From the NCBI GenBank assembly GCA_905221605.1, contig CAJNDS010002768.1, positions 137,501-201,500 on the forward strand: a DNA stretch of 64,000 nucleotides, written 5' to 3'. The first letter of the stretch is position 1, and the number at the start of each line of letters is the position of its first letter. Under the pieces are notes generated by a model. That model saw only the letters and a list, made by a program, of their open reading frames with translations, was not told the origin of the DNA and searched no databases. The position numbers and the translations under genes are program-made. This document shows, piece by piece, positions 1 through 9,904 of the stretch. This DNA comes from Symbiodinium natans. Taxonomy: Eukaryota > Sar > Dinophyceae > Suessiales > Symbiodiniaceae.

Positions 1-160
1 AACCCTCTACATACCCTGAACCCGAAAAAAAAACCCAAACACCATAAATGCCCTAACCCGAAACCCCCCATGAACCCCATATTCCCTCTGAACCCTCTAA
101 ACCCTCATAAGCCCTCGAAACTCTGATGAACCCTGATAAACCCTCTAAACCCTACGCCGT
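1..160 (-). repeat. Degenerate CCCTAAA/CCCTGAA tract at window start
   Basis: Mostly imperfect copies of CCCTAAA, CCCTGAA and CCCGAAA. It does not behave like a true chromosome end, because the repeats are diverged and the window continues with the same mixture throughout. Confidence 0.7.
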
Positions 161-371
161 GGAGGTTTGTGCACGTGCGGAGTCTGCTGGCACCCCTACA
201 GTAGGCCCGAAGGGCCCTTGGCTGAGGGTTTAGGGTCTAGGGTTTAGGGCTTCAGTTTTTGAGCATTTTTGAGGCCGACAGGAATTATCTGGACAACGGA
301 GGGCTTTAGTTTTTTATTGTTTGTTAAAATGTTTAAGTATTTAATTTTTTCAAAACGAGTAAGATTGTTAT

Positions 372-902
372 TAGGGTTTAGGGTCTAGGGTTTAGGGGGT
401 TTAGGGTTTAGGGTTTAGGGAATCAACAAGACCTGCGAGGCGGGCCTAAGTTTCAAAAAGGCAGTACGGGAAGAGGGGGTTTCCTGGACCGGAAGATGAG
501 ATTTTGATCATCAACCACTGGACCCTCAGTCCTGAACCCTAAGCCCAGTTCCTAAACCCTAAACCGTAAATCCTAAACCCTAAACCCTGAATCCTAAACC
601 CTAAACCCGACATGCTAAACCATACTTCAGGTGGGGCGGGCCCAGCCACTGCTGGCGAGCCAACCCGAAGAAGAAGCCTGCTTCCGAGATTTTTAGGATT
701 GAGGGTTTGGGGTTTAGGGTTTAGGGTTACAGCAAAGTCCACAAAGTTAGAACATCCTTCTCCCCATACCCCAAAAAGTATACTCGAGAGGCAACTTTCT
801 GGAGTTTGCTGTAAAGGTTTTCGGCGAATTCCGGGTTAGCCTTAAGGGAGGGGGGTTGGGGTTTAGGGTTTAGGGTTTAGGGTTTCGGGTTTAGGGTTTC
901 GT
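372..902. repeat. Short telomeric tracts, both orientations
   Basis: Plus-oriented TTTAGGG tracts at 372-420, 700-728 and 855-900 and a CCCTAAA tract at 531-610 flank exon-like spacers (421-500 on plus, 612-690 on minus) and an inverted-repeat element at 729-812. Confidence 0.75.
729..812. mobile_element. Inverted-repeat element family C, copy 1
   Basis: Ends are ACAGCAAAGTCCACAAAGTT and, reverse-complemented, ACAGCAAACTCCAGAAAGTT. Internal sequence is short. Relatives lie at 8080-8190 and 24704-24814. It resembles a MITE, with no coding capacity. Confidence 0.6.
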
Positions 903-1132
903 GGTACTTCAGGGTTTGTGCTTGATATAGGACTTAGGGTTGGGAGGGAAAACCCACTGTTCTGTGGGATTTGCGTTAAGGGGATTGGTCTTCTGGTGGG
1001 GCTGCCTTTGAGTTGTGTTTGGTAGGGCTGTGGTGCCTAGGGGCTTTCAGAATCTGGATTCGCGTGGGTTGTAAGTCCAGGTCCGCTGTTGCAACGAGGG
1101 TGTAGGGTTTGGGGTTAGCCCCTCCTTACCTG

Positions 1133-1440
1133 AACCCTAAACCTTTAAACCCTAAATCCTAAATCCTAAACCCTAAACCCTAAACCCTAAACCCTAAACC
1201 CTCCCGCCCAAACTACACTCCCAAATCGCTCCACGCCTAAACCGCAGCTTTGGATGCTACATGGCCTGTGGGATCAAGATGACGTTCTTGTAGCGTTCGC
1301 AGTTCCAGCTCCGCAACCCAGCACGCACACCACTACTGGGGTACCAAAGTACGGGCTTGAGGGCTGAGTTTTGGGGATCTTTGCGAAACCCTCAACCCTA
1401 AACCCTAAACCCTAAACCCTAAACCCTAAACCCTAAACCG
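1133..1440 (-). repeat. CCCTAAA arrays flanking a unique spacer
   Basis: Arrays at 1133-1203 and 1388-1440 bracket about 180 bp of unique sequence that contains one of the candidate minus-strand exons. Confidence 0.8.
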
Positions 1441-2174
1441 GGCTTTTTTGGGGGGTCAACATGCTAGACCCCAAGAGGCCTGTGGCACAGACCAACGCGC
1501 CCAGATGAGACCAAGCGCCCAACGCCTTAAGAAGCTGAGATTTAGGGTTTAGGGTTAGGGTTTAGGGGTTAGGGTTTAGGGTTTAGGGTTTGGGGTTTTG
1601 GGTTTAGGGTTTAGGGTTTAGGGTTCAGGTTTTCGTGGTGAAGGCTTAGGGTCTAGGGTTTAGGGTCTAGTTAAGGCTCATCGGGTTTAGGGTTTGGGCT
1701 CTCGGGCTTCTCGCAAGTAGTCTGTGTAGGGCTTGTGTTGTACAAGCTGCAGCGTTTTGGGAGGCAGGCGGGAACACGAACCCTAAACCCTAAACCCTGA
1801 GTAACCTAGGAATAAGAGGGTGCCCTTTGTGGGTTTCAGAGGGGTTTCTCAGGGAACCTAAATCCCAACCAAAAAAGGGGAACAGGGGCCTACTCTGGGT
1901 CCTAGTCAGCTGTATCTATAACATGCCTCTGGAATGTGAAACGAGCCTTATGAACCTAAATCCTGACATCGGCGTGAGGCTTAACCCTAAAACCTACACC
2001 CTAAACCCTTTAGACTCTTGGCGCTTCCTTGAGACACGGAAGGAGTGGCCTTCCCTTAATTCACTTCAACCTGCAAACTTCTGACCGCTCATAGATCGAA
2101 CCCACGATGATTGTCGCAAGCATTGCAGGATAACGTCCAGGCTCCACATAGCCCAAAAGAAGGGGCCCGAAACC
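1266..2174 (-). CDS. Candidate three-exon segment, possibly membrane-associated
   Basis: Minus-strand segments 2174-2071, 1534-1480 and 1332-1266 join in phase (0 to 2, 2 to 0, 0 to 1), with AG acceptors and GT, GC and GC donors. They read GYVEPGRYPAMLATIIVGSI, then LRRWALGLIWARW, then WVAELELRTLQERHLDP. A fourth piece beginning at 1085 (DLDLQPTRIQILK) also fits the phase. The first two pieces are hydrophobic or aromatic, consistent with a membrane protein, but I recognise no family. Spacers 160-225, 266-299 and 419-500 look more coding on the plus strand, so this end of the window may contain opposing genes or some of these calls are wrong. Confidence 0.22.
1540..1640 (+). repeat. TTTAGGG array with TTTGGGG variants
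   Basis: About a dozen units, some with G-run slippage or an A-to-G change. Confidence 0.8.
1802..1907 (+). mobile_element. Dispersed repeat family F, copy 1
   Basis: Runs from TAACCTAGGAATA through GGGTGCCC and AGGGAACCTAAA to GGCCTACTCTGGGTCCTAG. Clear relatives occur at 24964-25065, 31074-31176, 52812-52910 and 18904-19000, with more diverged ones at 7520-7655, 8669-8760, 19063-19157, 39798-39880 and 52107-52284. Non-coding and about 105 bp long; the class is unknown. Confidence 0.6.
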
Positions 2175-2268
2175 CTAACCCCTAAACCCTAAACCCTGAA
2201 CCCTTGTCTCCAAACCCTAAACCCTAAACCCTAAACCCTAAACCTTAAACCCTAAACCCTAAAGGTTT
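2168..2268 (-). repeat. CCCTAAA array
   Basis: About twelve units with a few interruptions, directly adjoining the duplicated segment at 2269-2374. Confidence 0.85.
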
Positions 2269-2374
2269 GAATCTGCACCCTGCGGTGCGGGTGCTGATTC
2301 CCTTCTGGCTGCTGTTGAGCCACTACTGGGGCTATTCCATGCCTTTCCTGGAGTGGCAGCTCCGCACATTCTAA
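2269..2374. repeat. Inverted duplicate of the segment at 3935-4045, copy 1
   Basis: Reverse complement of 3935-4045 with two obvious mismatches over about 105 bp; both copies continue into telomeric repeats at the GGTTTGAATCTGCACC end. Confidence 0.85.
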
Positions 2375-2496
2375 CCCTTAAACCCTAAACCCTTAAACCC
2401 TAAACCCTAAACCCTCGGAGCCCTAAGGACAGGCCAAGCCACCAAGGAGGCCAGCGAGGCAACAAGCAAACCGGGTCCCAGCACACCTGGCGCAAG

Positions 2497-2660
2497 GGTT
2501 TGGGGTTTAAGGGTTTAGGGTTTAGGGTTTAGGGTTTATGGTTTAGGGTTTAGGGTTTAGGGCTTGGGGTTTAGGGTTTAGGGTTTAGGGTTTCGGGGAT
2601 AGAGTTTAGGGTTTAGGGTTTGGGGTTTAGGGTTTAGGGTTTAGGGCTTCGGGTTTAGGC
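2497..2660 (+). repeat. TTTAGGG array, mixed variants
   Basis: Some 20 heptamers with TTTATGG, CTTGGGG and TTTCGGG variants. Confidence 0.85.
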
Positions 2661-2665
2661 TTGAT

Positions 2666-2795
2666 AGGGATCCGCAGGTATAGGCCCTTAATTTGGATCC
2701 CCTGTGATGTTAACCCTTATACTTTACAGAACAAAGGGCCCAGACTTCGCCTTTAAACAAGGGTAAGGGACCATCCTCAGGGCCCCCATGCTTGC
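2666..2795 (+). mobile_element. Dispersed repeat family D, copy 1
   Basis: Aligns along its length with 56885-57020: it starts GGGATCCG, continues through TTAATTTGGATCCCCTGT and ends GGTAAGGGACCAT followed by GGGCCCCCATG. Shorter or more diverged relatives occur at 54408-54518, 31855-31920, 18118-18160, 33816-33880, 35409-35452 and 40217-40262. Confidence 0.55.
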
Positions 2796-2804
2796 AACCT
2801 TGAG

Positions 2805-4027
2805 CTTGATGTGGTGCAGCAGCTGTGGAGGATGCAGGCTAGCTTCGAAAGCTTCGTGAATGCGCTTAGGGTTTAGGGTTTAGGGTTTAGGGTTTAGGGT
2901 TTAGGGTTTAGGGTTTAGGGTTTAGGGTTTAGGGCTTGCGGCCCTAAACCCCAGCAGTTTCGGGTTGCACGCTGCTTCCATGAGACCCCACGCAGGGGGC
3001 AACTGCGCAAACTCTTGAGTCCTAAAGCCCTAAACCCACAACCCCTAAAGCCCCAAACCCCGAACCTGCAAAGCCCTGAAGCCCCAAACCCTAAACCCTA
3101 AACCCTAAACCCTAAACCCTAAACCCTAAACCCTAAACCCTAAACCCTAAACCCTAAACCCTAAACCCCCTCAGAGCCAGCAGAAGGCCTCCCCAGTAGC
3201 CCATAAGGTGCCTGGGCTTGGGTTTAGGGTTTAGGGTTTAGGGTTTAGGGTTTAGGGTTTAGGGTTTAGGGTTTAGGGTTTAGGGTTTAGGGTTTAGGGT
3301 TTAGGGTTTAGGGTTTAGGGTTTAGGGTTTAGGGTTGGTTTAGCGTTTAGGGTTTAGGGTTTAGGGTTTAGGGTTTTGGGTTTTGGGGGTTGTATTGGTT
3401 AAGGGTTTTGGGCTTTGGGGATTTCGTCATCTATAAGGGCTGAGGGTCTTGAGAGCCAGAATCTTTAGAGATGAGATAAGCCTTACACCCTAAACCCTAA
3501 ACCCGAAACCCTAAACCCTAACCCTAAACCCTAAACCCTAAACCCTAAACCCCAAACCTTGCACCCTAAACTGCAGATTCAGGTTTGCAGGTTTTGGGTT
3601 CAGGCTTCGCAGGTCGGTTGGTTGAGGCGACAAAGGCCACCTCTGAGATGCAGCCACCTTGCAGAGTTTAGGGGTTTAGGGGTTTAGGGGTTTAGGGGTT
3701 TAGGGGTTTAGGGGTTTAGGGGTTTAGGGGTTTAGGGGTTTAGGGTTTAGGGGAATTCCTTAACCTCCTCCCCCCCCCCCCCCTCCCGGCGCAGTTAAAG
3801 AGTTTAGGGCTTTGGGGGGTTTAGGGGGTTAGGGGTTCAGGGTTGAGGGCTTGGGGCTTAGGGTTCAGGATTTAGGGTTTAAGGTTCAGGGTTGAGGGTT
3901 CAGAGTTTAGGGTCTTCACCACAAAACGTCATTAGAATGTGCGGAGCTGCCACTCCAGGAAAGGCATGGAATAGCCCCAGTAGTGGCTCAACAGCAGCCA
4001 GAAGGGAATCAGCACGCGCACCTCAGG
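2805..4027 (+). CDS. Candidate five-exon segment with telomeric introns, function unknown
   Basis: Plus-strand open segments 2805-2870, 2958-3026, 3175-3207, 3627-3665 and 3947-4027 all begin after AG and end on whole codons. Examples are LDVVQQLWRMQASFESF, FRVARCFHETPRRGQL and LPLQERHGIAPVVAQQQPEG. The first intron (2871-2957) starts GTTTAGGG, is made mostly of nine telomeric units and ends CCCCAGCAG. The second exon needs a weak AAA|GC donor. The fourth ends AGA|GTTTAG at a telomere-like repeat. The last exon lies in a segment with an inverted near-copy at 2269-2374. No family is recognised. Spacers this short are often open in several frames, so the strand and frame choice rests on boundary phase and composition. 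Confidence 0.3.
2866..2936 (+). repeat. (TTTAGGG)10, near perfect
   Basis: A near-perfect run directly downstream of the candidate exon ending at 2870; read as an intron it begins GTTTAGGG. Confidence 0.9.
3082..3168 (-). repeat. (CCCTAAA)12 perfect array
   Basis: Uninterrupted heptamers, preceded by degenerate CCCCAAA and CCCTGAA copies. Confidence 0.9.
3218..3378 (+). repeat. Long TTTAGGG array, about 22 units
   Basis: Perfect up to about 3335, then one disrupted unit (TTGGTTTAGCG) and more perfect units. It faces the CCCTAAA array at 3082-3168 across about 50 bp. Confidence 0.92.
3664..3752 (+). repeat. Homogeneous 8-bp variant TTTAGGGG array
   Basis: About ten tandem TTTAGGGG octamers instead of heptamers, ending just before a 14-base C run at 3770. 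Confidence 0.9.
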
Positions 4028-4045
4028 GTGCAGATTCAAACCTTT
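3935..4045. repeat. Inverted duplicate of the segment at 2269-2374, copy 2
   Basis: See 2269-2374. This copy contains the last exon of the 2805-4027 candidate chain and is followed by a (TTTAGGG)10 array. Confidence 0.85.
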
Positions 4046-4114
4046 AGGGTTTAGGGTTTAGGGTTTAGGGTTTAGGGTTTAGGGTTTAGGGTTTAGGGTT
4101 TAGGGTTTAGGGTT
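4045..4114 (+). repeat. (TTTAGGG)10 perfect array
   Basis: Starts exactly at the end of the duplicated segment. Confidence 0.92.
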
Positions 4115-4486
4115 TTGGGGACCCCCGAAATAGATCCCGAAATAGTAGGATCTTCTTGAAAAACCCCCCAAAAAGGACCCCGAATATCGCAAATCCCCCC
4201 CCAAGTGACCTCAGGGGCGCGCAACGCCAGCGGAAGGCAAAGCCCTCAACACAAGGACGGGCCCCCACGTCCCAAAATCCTAAACCCCAAAAAGCCCTAA
4301 ATCCCAAAATAGGGTTTCGGGCTAGGGTTTAGGGTTTTGGGATTAAACCCCCAAAATCCCCAAATAGGGCCCCCTGGAAAGCACCTCCGCAAAGGACGTG
4401 ACTTACCGGGGCCTACTGAGGGCTTTACGCTCCCCCCTACGTCCATTACGCAGCAGCAATAGGGTTTAGTCCACTATAGGGTCCCT

Positions 4487-4760
4487 AAACCCTAAAACCT
4501 CAACCATAAAATGCCAAAACCCCAAAACGCCCGCCCCTAAACCCTAAAGTCCCTAAAGTCCTTGAACTCCCTAAACCCTGAAACCCACACACCCTAAACT
4601 CCCTAAAGCCTAAACCCCAAACCCTCAACCCTAAACCCTGAAACCCTCATCTTTAAACCCTATCGACCCTCAAACCCTCAAACCCTAACCTCCCTGAACC
4701 CTAAACCCTAAACCCTAAACCCTAAACCCTAAACCCTAAACCTGCTAAATACTAGACCCT
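4487..4760 (-). repeat. Degenerate C-strand telomeric region
   Basis: Mixed CCCTAAA, CCCTGAA, CCCTCAA and CCCTAAAG copies becoming perfect at 4690-4740. Confidence 0.75.
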
Positions 4761-4889
4761 AAACCCTCAAAAAGGCTTCAACTCCAACAGGGTTCATGCC
4801 GTGTGGCCAACGCCAGAGATGGTCGCCGTCCAAGTCGATCCCAGTCCTGGGGCAGATATGTGTTTAAGGGTTGGGGCTTAGGTTTCTTT

Positions 4890-5051
4890 GTTTTTTTTGG
4901 CATTTGCTCATTTTAGTAATAATATTGTTACTGTGATTATTGCTATGATTATTCTTATACTACGATTACCATTATTCGTTATTCATGTTGTTAGTATTAT
5001 TGTTCTCACTATGTTAATAAATATTATTATATGATTATGATGATGATGATG

Positions 5052-5083
<32 letters not shown>

Positions 5084-5200
5084 CATTATCATTCTCATTA
5101 TCATGATTATTATTACTATTTATAATACTTATATAAATAAATAAATGAATATATATATATATATTTATTGATGTATTTATTTATTTTTGTTGTTTTTTTT
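4890..5200. repeat. AT-rich microsatellite island
   Basis: Unlike the GC-balanced surroundings: TTATTA-type sequence, then (ATCATT)n around 5050-5100, (AT)n around 5150, poly-T and a poly-G run. No gene seen; it could be a mobile-element remnant or a replication- or structure-prone segment. Confidence 0.8.
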
Positions 5201-5409
5201 TTTGGGGGGGGGGGGGGTGGCGGGGTTTTATGGGTTTAGGGTTTGTAGGGTTTAGGTTCGGGGTTCAGGATTACGGTTTTTTTTTTTTTTTTTTTGTGGG
5301 GGAGCTTGGCCCCGAACCCCAAACTCAAACCCGACAACCCTCAACTACAACCATGAACCCCAAACCCTACATCCCAAACCCTGAACCCAATATGCCTTAT
5401 AAACCCTCC

Positions 5410-5650
5410 TGAACCAAACCCCCAAACCCAAAACCCCTCAACCCTCCAAACCCTAAACCCCTCAACCCCTCAACCCCTCAACCCCCAAACCCCGCAACCC
5501 CTCAACCCCTCAACCCATCAACCCCTCAACCCTAAAGCCTAAATCCCTAAACCCCTAAACCATAAACCCTAAACCCCTAAACCCCTAAACCCCTAAACCC
5601 CTAAACCCCTAAACCCTAAACCCTAAACCCTAAACCCTAAACCTACCCTC
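5410..5650 (-). repeat. CCCCTCAA and CCCCTAAA variant arrays grading to CCCTAAA
   Basis: Successive blocks of octameric CCCCTCAA, then CCCCTAAA, then perfect CCCTAAA. Confidence 0.85.
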
Positions 5651-5759
5651 AACCCTTGAGCCCGGCTGCCAGGCCAAGGAGACCGCGACTCCGGCGGCTC
5701 AGCACCGCAACGGCCAGAACGCCGCAGGCGAAGATTGCGTAGCCTTCTTTCAGGACTTT

Positions 5760-6055
5760 TCGGGTTTAGGGGTTCAAGGTTTAGGGTTTAGGGTTTAGGG
5801 TTTAGGGGTTTAGGGGTTAGGGTTTAGGGTTTAGGGTTTAGGGATTTAGGGGTTGAGGGGTTGAGGGGTTGAGGGGTTTAGGGTTTAGGGTTTAGGGTTT
5901 AGGGCGTGGCCTTCTCTTAGGACTCATGGGCTCCCTGTCTCCCTTTTTCGCTTCTGTGTAGGGTTTAGGGTTTAGGGTTTAGGGTTTAGGGTTTAGGGTT
6001 TAGGGTTTAGGGTTTAGGGTTTAGGGTTTAGGGTTTAGGGTTTAGGGTTTAGGGT
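5760..6055 (+). repeat. TTTAGGG arrays in two blocks
   Basis: Block 5760-5905 mixes TTTAGGGG and GGGGTTGA variants. Block 5960-6055 is about 13 perfect heptamers and ends head-to-head with GCCCTAAGCCC. Confidence 0.9.
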
Positions 6056-6780
6056 GCCCTAAGCCCTACACCCTACTAGTACCCGGAGTTCCCTCAGTAG
6101 GTTTATGGTTTAGGGGGGGTGGTTTTTAATTCTTAAGGGCACAATCCTTTTTAGGGTTTCTCGGGATTCGGGCCTATGGATTGAAAGGTTTGGGGCTGAA
6201 GGGCTTTTAGGGTGTCAAGGGCTTGAAAGGCTTATAAGGTTTAGGGATTACAGGGCTTGCGGAGTTTTAGGCTGTCCCCCAAACAGTTAGGGTGTCCTAA
6301 ATAGCCCAGCCAATATGACTTTATTCAGGATGCCCCTACGAAACAGGGTGAACATTACATAGACCCGAGGTTACCATAAGCCCTAAAACCTTAACCCCCT
6401 ACACCCTGAACCCTAAACCCTAAAGTACTCTAAACCCTTAACGCGCAAAAGTTGGAACATTGAACCGGGGGTTACCATAAACCCAAACCCTAAACCCCCT
6501 AAACCCTGAACCCTAAAGTACCCTAAACCCTTAACAGGCAGAAGTATCCGGAAACTGATCACGCCTTCTTTGGCAATTGGCTCGTTGGGTTGAGATGCCA
6601 GGTGGACATTCGGGGCACAGAGGTTCGACAACCCTGAGTTGCGAATGCCAAACCCTAGGCCCTAAGCCCTAGGCCCTAAGCCCTAAAACCTAAACCCTAA
6701 CCCTAAGCTCGAAGATCTAAGCTAAGCCCTAAACCCTACACCCCAAACCCCAAACTCCAAGCCCTCAACCCTCACCTCTG
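6056..6780. other. Mostly unique with degenerate telomeric remnants
   Basis: Contains CCCTAAG/CCCTGAA remnants around 6370-6530 and 6660-6770, and a partial duplication: the phrase GGTTACCATAA with following CCCTAAA-like text occurs at 6369 and 6470. No gene supported. Confidence 0.5.
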
Positions 6781-7300
6781 GGTTTAGGGTTTAGGGTTTA
6801 GGGTTTAGGGTTTAGGGTTTTGGGTTTTGGGTTTAGGGTTTAGGGTGCAGAACCTTAGACGGCTCGATAACCCTGAGCTCCGAATACCAAGCCCTAGCCC
6901 TAAGCCCTAAGCCCTAAGCGCCAAGCCCTAAGCCCTTAGCTCTCAGCTAAAAAACCAGAAACCCTAAACCCTAAACCCTAAACCCTAAACCCTAAACCCT
7001 AAACCCTAAACCCTGAACCCTAACTTGAGCATGATCCATTTGAAAGCCCCGAATACCTACTGTAGGGGTCGGAAACCCTAAACCCTAAACCCTAAACCCT
7101 AAACCCTAAACCCTAAACCTTCAAAGAATCTTCCCCTATGATGCCTCCATAAATATTCTAGAGTAACCCCCCCCCAAAAAAAAACCCTGTCCCAATTCTT
7201 AAGGCCGATTTTCCCCCCCCCTAACACCATAAACCCTAAACCCCAAACCCGAAACCCTAAACCCCAAACTCCAAACCCTAAACCCCAAACCCTAAACCCT
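6780..7300. repeat. Alternating telomeric tracts
   Basis: TTTAGGG at 6780-6845; CCCTAAA at 6960-7022, 7073-7120 and 7225-7300. The short spacers between them show no recognisable gene. Confidence 0.8.
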
Positions 7301-7519
7301 CGAGCCCTTCATCGGGCACCTGCTACGGACAAGCGATGGCCCTTGTGCCGGCCTTAGTTCACCAGCTGTCGGTTTAGAAAACTCAATCAAGCCCTAAATC
7401 CTAAACCCTAACCCTAGACCCTAAATTTAGCACGCCCGGAGGCGTAGGGTGTAGGATGTACAGCCAATCGACAAAGAATCGACACCTCATCTTGGTAGCC
7501 CTGCAGCTATGGTTATAAT

Positions 7520-7655
7520 TAGGCTACCCTTTTAAAGGAACCAAGAACCCACAAAAAGGGGGCTATAGTATGATAAGGGTACCCTTCTAAGGGAACCAAG
7601 AACTCAGCAAAACAGGAAACACAAAAAGTACCACTGAGCCACTGAGCAAGTCAGG
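7520..7655 (+). mobile_element. Diverged family F repeats, two partial copies
   Basis: GCTACCCTTTTAAAGGAACC and GGGTACCCTTCTAAGGGAACC occur within 60 bp, each followed by A-rich sequence; the second ends TACCACTGAGCC. The pattern matches copies at 19063-19157 and 8669-8760. Confidence 0.4.
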
Positions 7656-8079
7656 ATACCCCTGAGCCCTGACCAAAGGGCTTAGTGTTTGTCCTAAACC
7701 CTAAACCCTAAACCCTTTGGCAGACCCTGGGCCCAGGTTGTGATATGATGGAACCAACAGCCCAAACTCGACAAGATGCCGGCAAACATGCCCCAGGGTC
7801 CATAGAGGATGACCTGTCGGTTTCGTTAGGGTTTAGGGTTTAGGGTTTAGGTTTTAGGTTTTAGGGTTTAGGGTCCAAGACACAGGACAATAGCTCGTAG
7901 CAAAACCCGAAACTCGAACCCCAAATCCCAAAACCTTAGACCCCCGCACGCTCAACCCTAGCCCTAAACCCAAACCCTAAACACCAAACCCCAAACCCTC
8001 AACCCCAAACGAAAAAGCCCTAAATCAACCCAGTGGTCAAGATCTAAGGTGCCTTTGGTTGGGCATCTGTAGGGCTTAC

Positions 8080-8190
8080 GGCAAACTCCAGACAGTTGGA
8101 ACATTGCTTTAGGATGATGGAACTGGGATTTCTTTTAGTAGACCTTTTGGGGTATGAGGACCAGGATGTTCCAACTTTCTGCATTTTGCC
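8080..8190. mobile_element. Inverted-repeat element family C, copy 2
   Basis: Ends GGCAAACTCCAGACAGTTGG and, reverse-complemented, GGCAAAATGCAGAAAGTTGG; the interior aligns with 24704-24814 (GGGATTYCTTTT, then CCTTTTGGGG). Confidence 0.65.
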
Positions 8191-8259
8191 ACTTCCGCGC
8201 GTCCCCTATCGCCGAGCTCTGAAGATATACGAGTCGAGGGATTCTTTGAGGGTGTAGTG

Positions 8260-8312
8260 GGTTTAGGGTTTAGGGTTTAGGGTTTAGGGTTTAGGGTTTA
8301 GGGTTTAGGGTG
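8260..8312 (+). repeat. (TTTAGGG)7 array
   Basis: Perfect short array. Confidence 0.9.
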
Positions 8313-8668
8313 GGCTCAGCGTTTGATTTACCCGTATGTGCCACCTCCCTAACAGCCCGACCGAGCGAGACACAGCGACTATGTCTTTCAGATACCTCCC
8401 TCGGCATTCTACGGTCTAGATTCTGGATTCAACCAGAACCACAAATGTGATGAAAACCCTCACTCTAAATCCTACACCCTAAACCCTATAAACCCTAATA
8501 AAGCCCGAAAACAGAAGCCGGAGACCGAGTTGTCACCCTCCGAAGCTTAGCAACCCCACGGGAGCACCCTGCACCCTCAGCCCTGATCCCTAAACCCTAC
8601 ACCATCACCCTTTTCTGGTATTCTAGGGTTTAGAGTTTAAGGTTTAGGGCTTAGGCAAACCTCAGCAG

Positions 8669-8760
8669 CCCAGCAACCATATCATCAGAAGGGCACCCAA
8701 TTTGGGGGGTTGGCTACTTGATAAGGCAAACCTTGTACTAGAAAATAGGGAACCAGGGGG
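8669..8760 (+). mobile_element. Diverged family F repeat
   Basis: CCCAGCAACCATAT through GGGGGTTGGCTACTTGATAAG to AAACCTTG aligns with 19063-19157. Confidence 0.4.
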
Positions 8761-8889
8761 CTACTAAGGGACTTCTAAGACTCTGCAAAACCTCCGCCTT
8801 GCCCGTGAGCGCAGAAAGGCCGGGTGAAGAAATCAGCGTCATCAGGGAGATAAAAGCCACTCGCCTCACATTGGGAATTCTGGGAACCC

Positions 8890-8990
8890 AAAACCCTAAA
8901 CCCTGAACCCTAAACCCTAAACCCTAAACCCTAAACCCTGAACCCTGAACCCTGAACCCTGAACCCTGAACCCCAAATCCTAAGCCCTAG
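8890..8990 (-). repeat. CCCTAAA array grading into a homogeneous CCCTGAA block
   Basis: After about six CCCTAAA units there are six tandem CCCTGAA units. Confidence 0.85.
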
Positions 8991-9084
8991 ACCCTTAACC
9001 AAGGTCTAGGGAAACCTAAACAGATATGCTCCCTGCCTGGGCTGAGCGGTCTGCCAGGTGAAGACAGTTCATAACTTTGAGGGG

Positions 9085-9275
9085 GACCCTAAACCCTAAA
9101 CCCCTACACCCCCTGCACCCCCTAAACCCCCTAAACCCCCTTAAAGCCCCTAAACCCCCTAAACCCCCCAAAACCCCCTAAACCCCGTAAACCCCCTAAA
9201 CCCCCTAAACCCCGTAAACCCCCTGAACCCCCTAACCCCCCTAAACCCCCTAAACCCCTAAACCCCCTCAACCCC
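9085..9275 (-). repeat. CCCCCTAAA-type 9-bp variant array
   Basis: About 18 units of CCCCCTAAA with CCCCGTAAA, CCCCCTGAA and similar variants. A Gly-rich 96-codon minus-strand ORF here is an artefact of the repeat. Confidence 0.85.
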
Positions 9276-9469
9276 GAAACTCCCCGAAACTCCCTAATTG
9301 CTTTTGAAACCTTAAGCCCTAAACCCCAAAACCTCGACCTCTTCCCTGAAATGCGAGTCCTGCAGACTGGGCCTTGCCAGAAATCCACAATCGCATTGTA
9401 CTTCCCTCTAAAAGCACACATGGGGGTTTACGAAAACTGGGGTACCCTCAAATAGCCCCCAAATAGTAA

Positions 9470-9538
9470 CCCTAAACCCAAAACCCAAAACCCAAAACCC
9501 AAAACCCAAAACCCAAAACCCAAAACCCTAAACCCTAA
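9470..9538 (-). repeat. Homogeneous CCCAAAA variant array
   Basis: Seven or eight tandem CCCAAAA heptamers followed by two CCCTAAA units. Confidence 0.9.
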
Positions 9539-9904
9539 AAAGCTTCCTGGCACAAGGCTGTGGCTTGGTCTCTTTGCGGTTTAGGGTTCAGGGTTTGTGT
9601 AGGGTGCTTGGGGCCAGTTTGCGGTTCAGGGTTCAGGGCTTAGGGCAAAGCCCGAAGCTCTAAACCCTAAAACCCTAAGCCCAACACCCTAAACCCTAAG
9701 CCCGAAAGCCTAATCCCCAAATCCTAAACCCTAAACCGTGCCTTAGAACCTGAATTCGCCAATTCGCCCTATTCAGGGCCTCATAGGGTCCTGAAGGAGG
9801 GGGGTTCTCAAGGGGGGGGGGGGGGGGTATGTAACCCAAGATTCCCTGCTACCCACTACTCCCTAAGGCTCCCTAAGCTTCCCGAAGGGGCCCTGGCCCC
9901 CATG

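Noticed and set aside
1-160. True chromosome end at the window start
   Set aside because: The repeats are degenerate and no more telomere-like than dozens of interior tracts.
2060-2130. GGGTTCGATC resembling a tRNA T-loop
   Set aside because: The flanking bases do not pair as a T-stem and no other arms are present.
2269-2374. Plus-strand reading of the duplicated segment as a membrane peptide (IPFWLLLSHYWG)
   Set aside because: At least three frames on the two strands are open and protein-like; the frame kept fits exon phases in the second copy, but none is proven.
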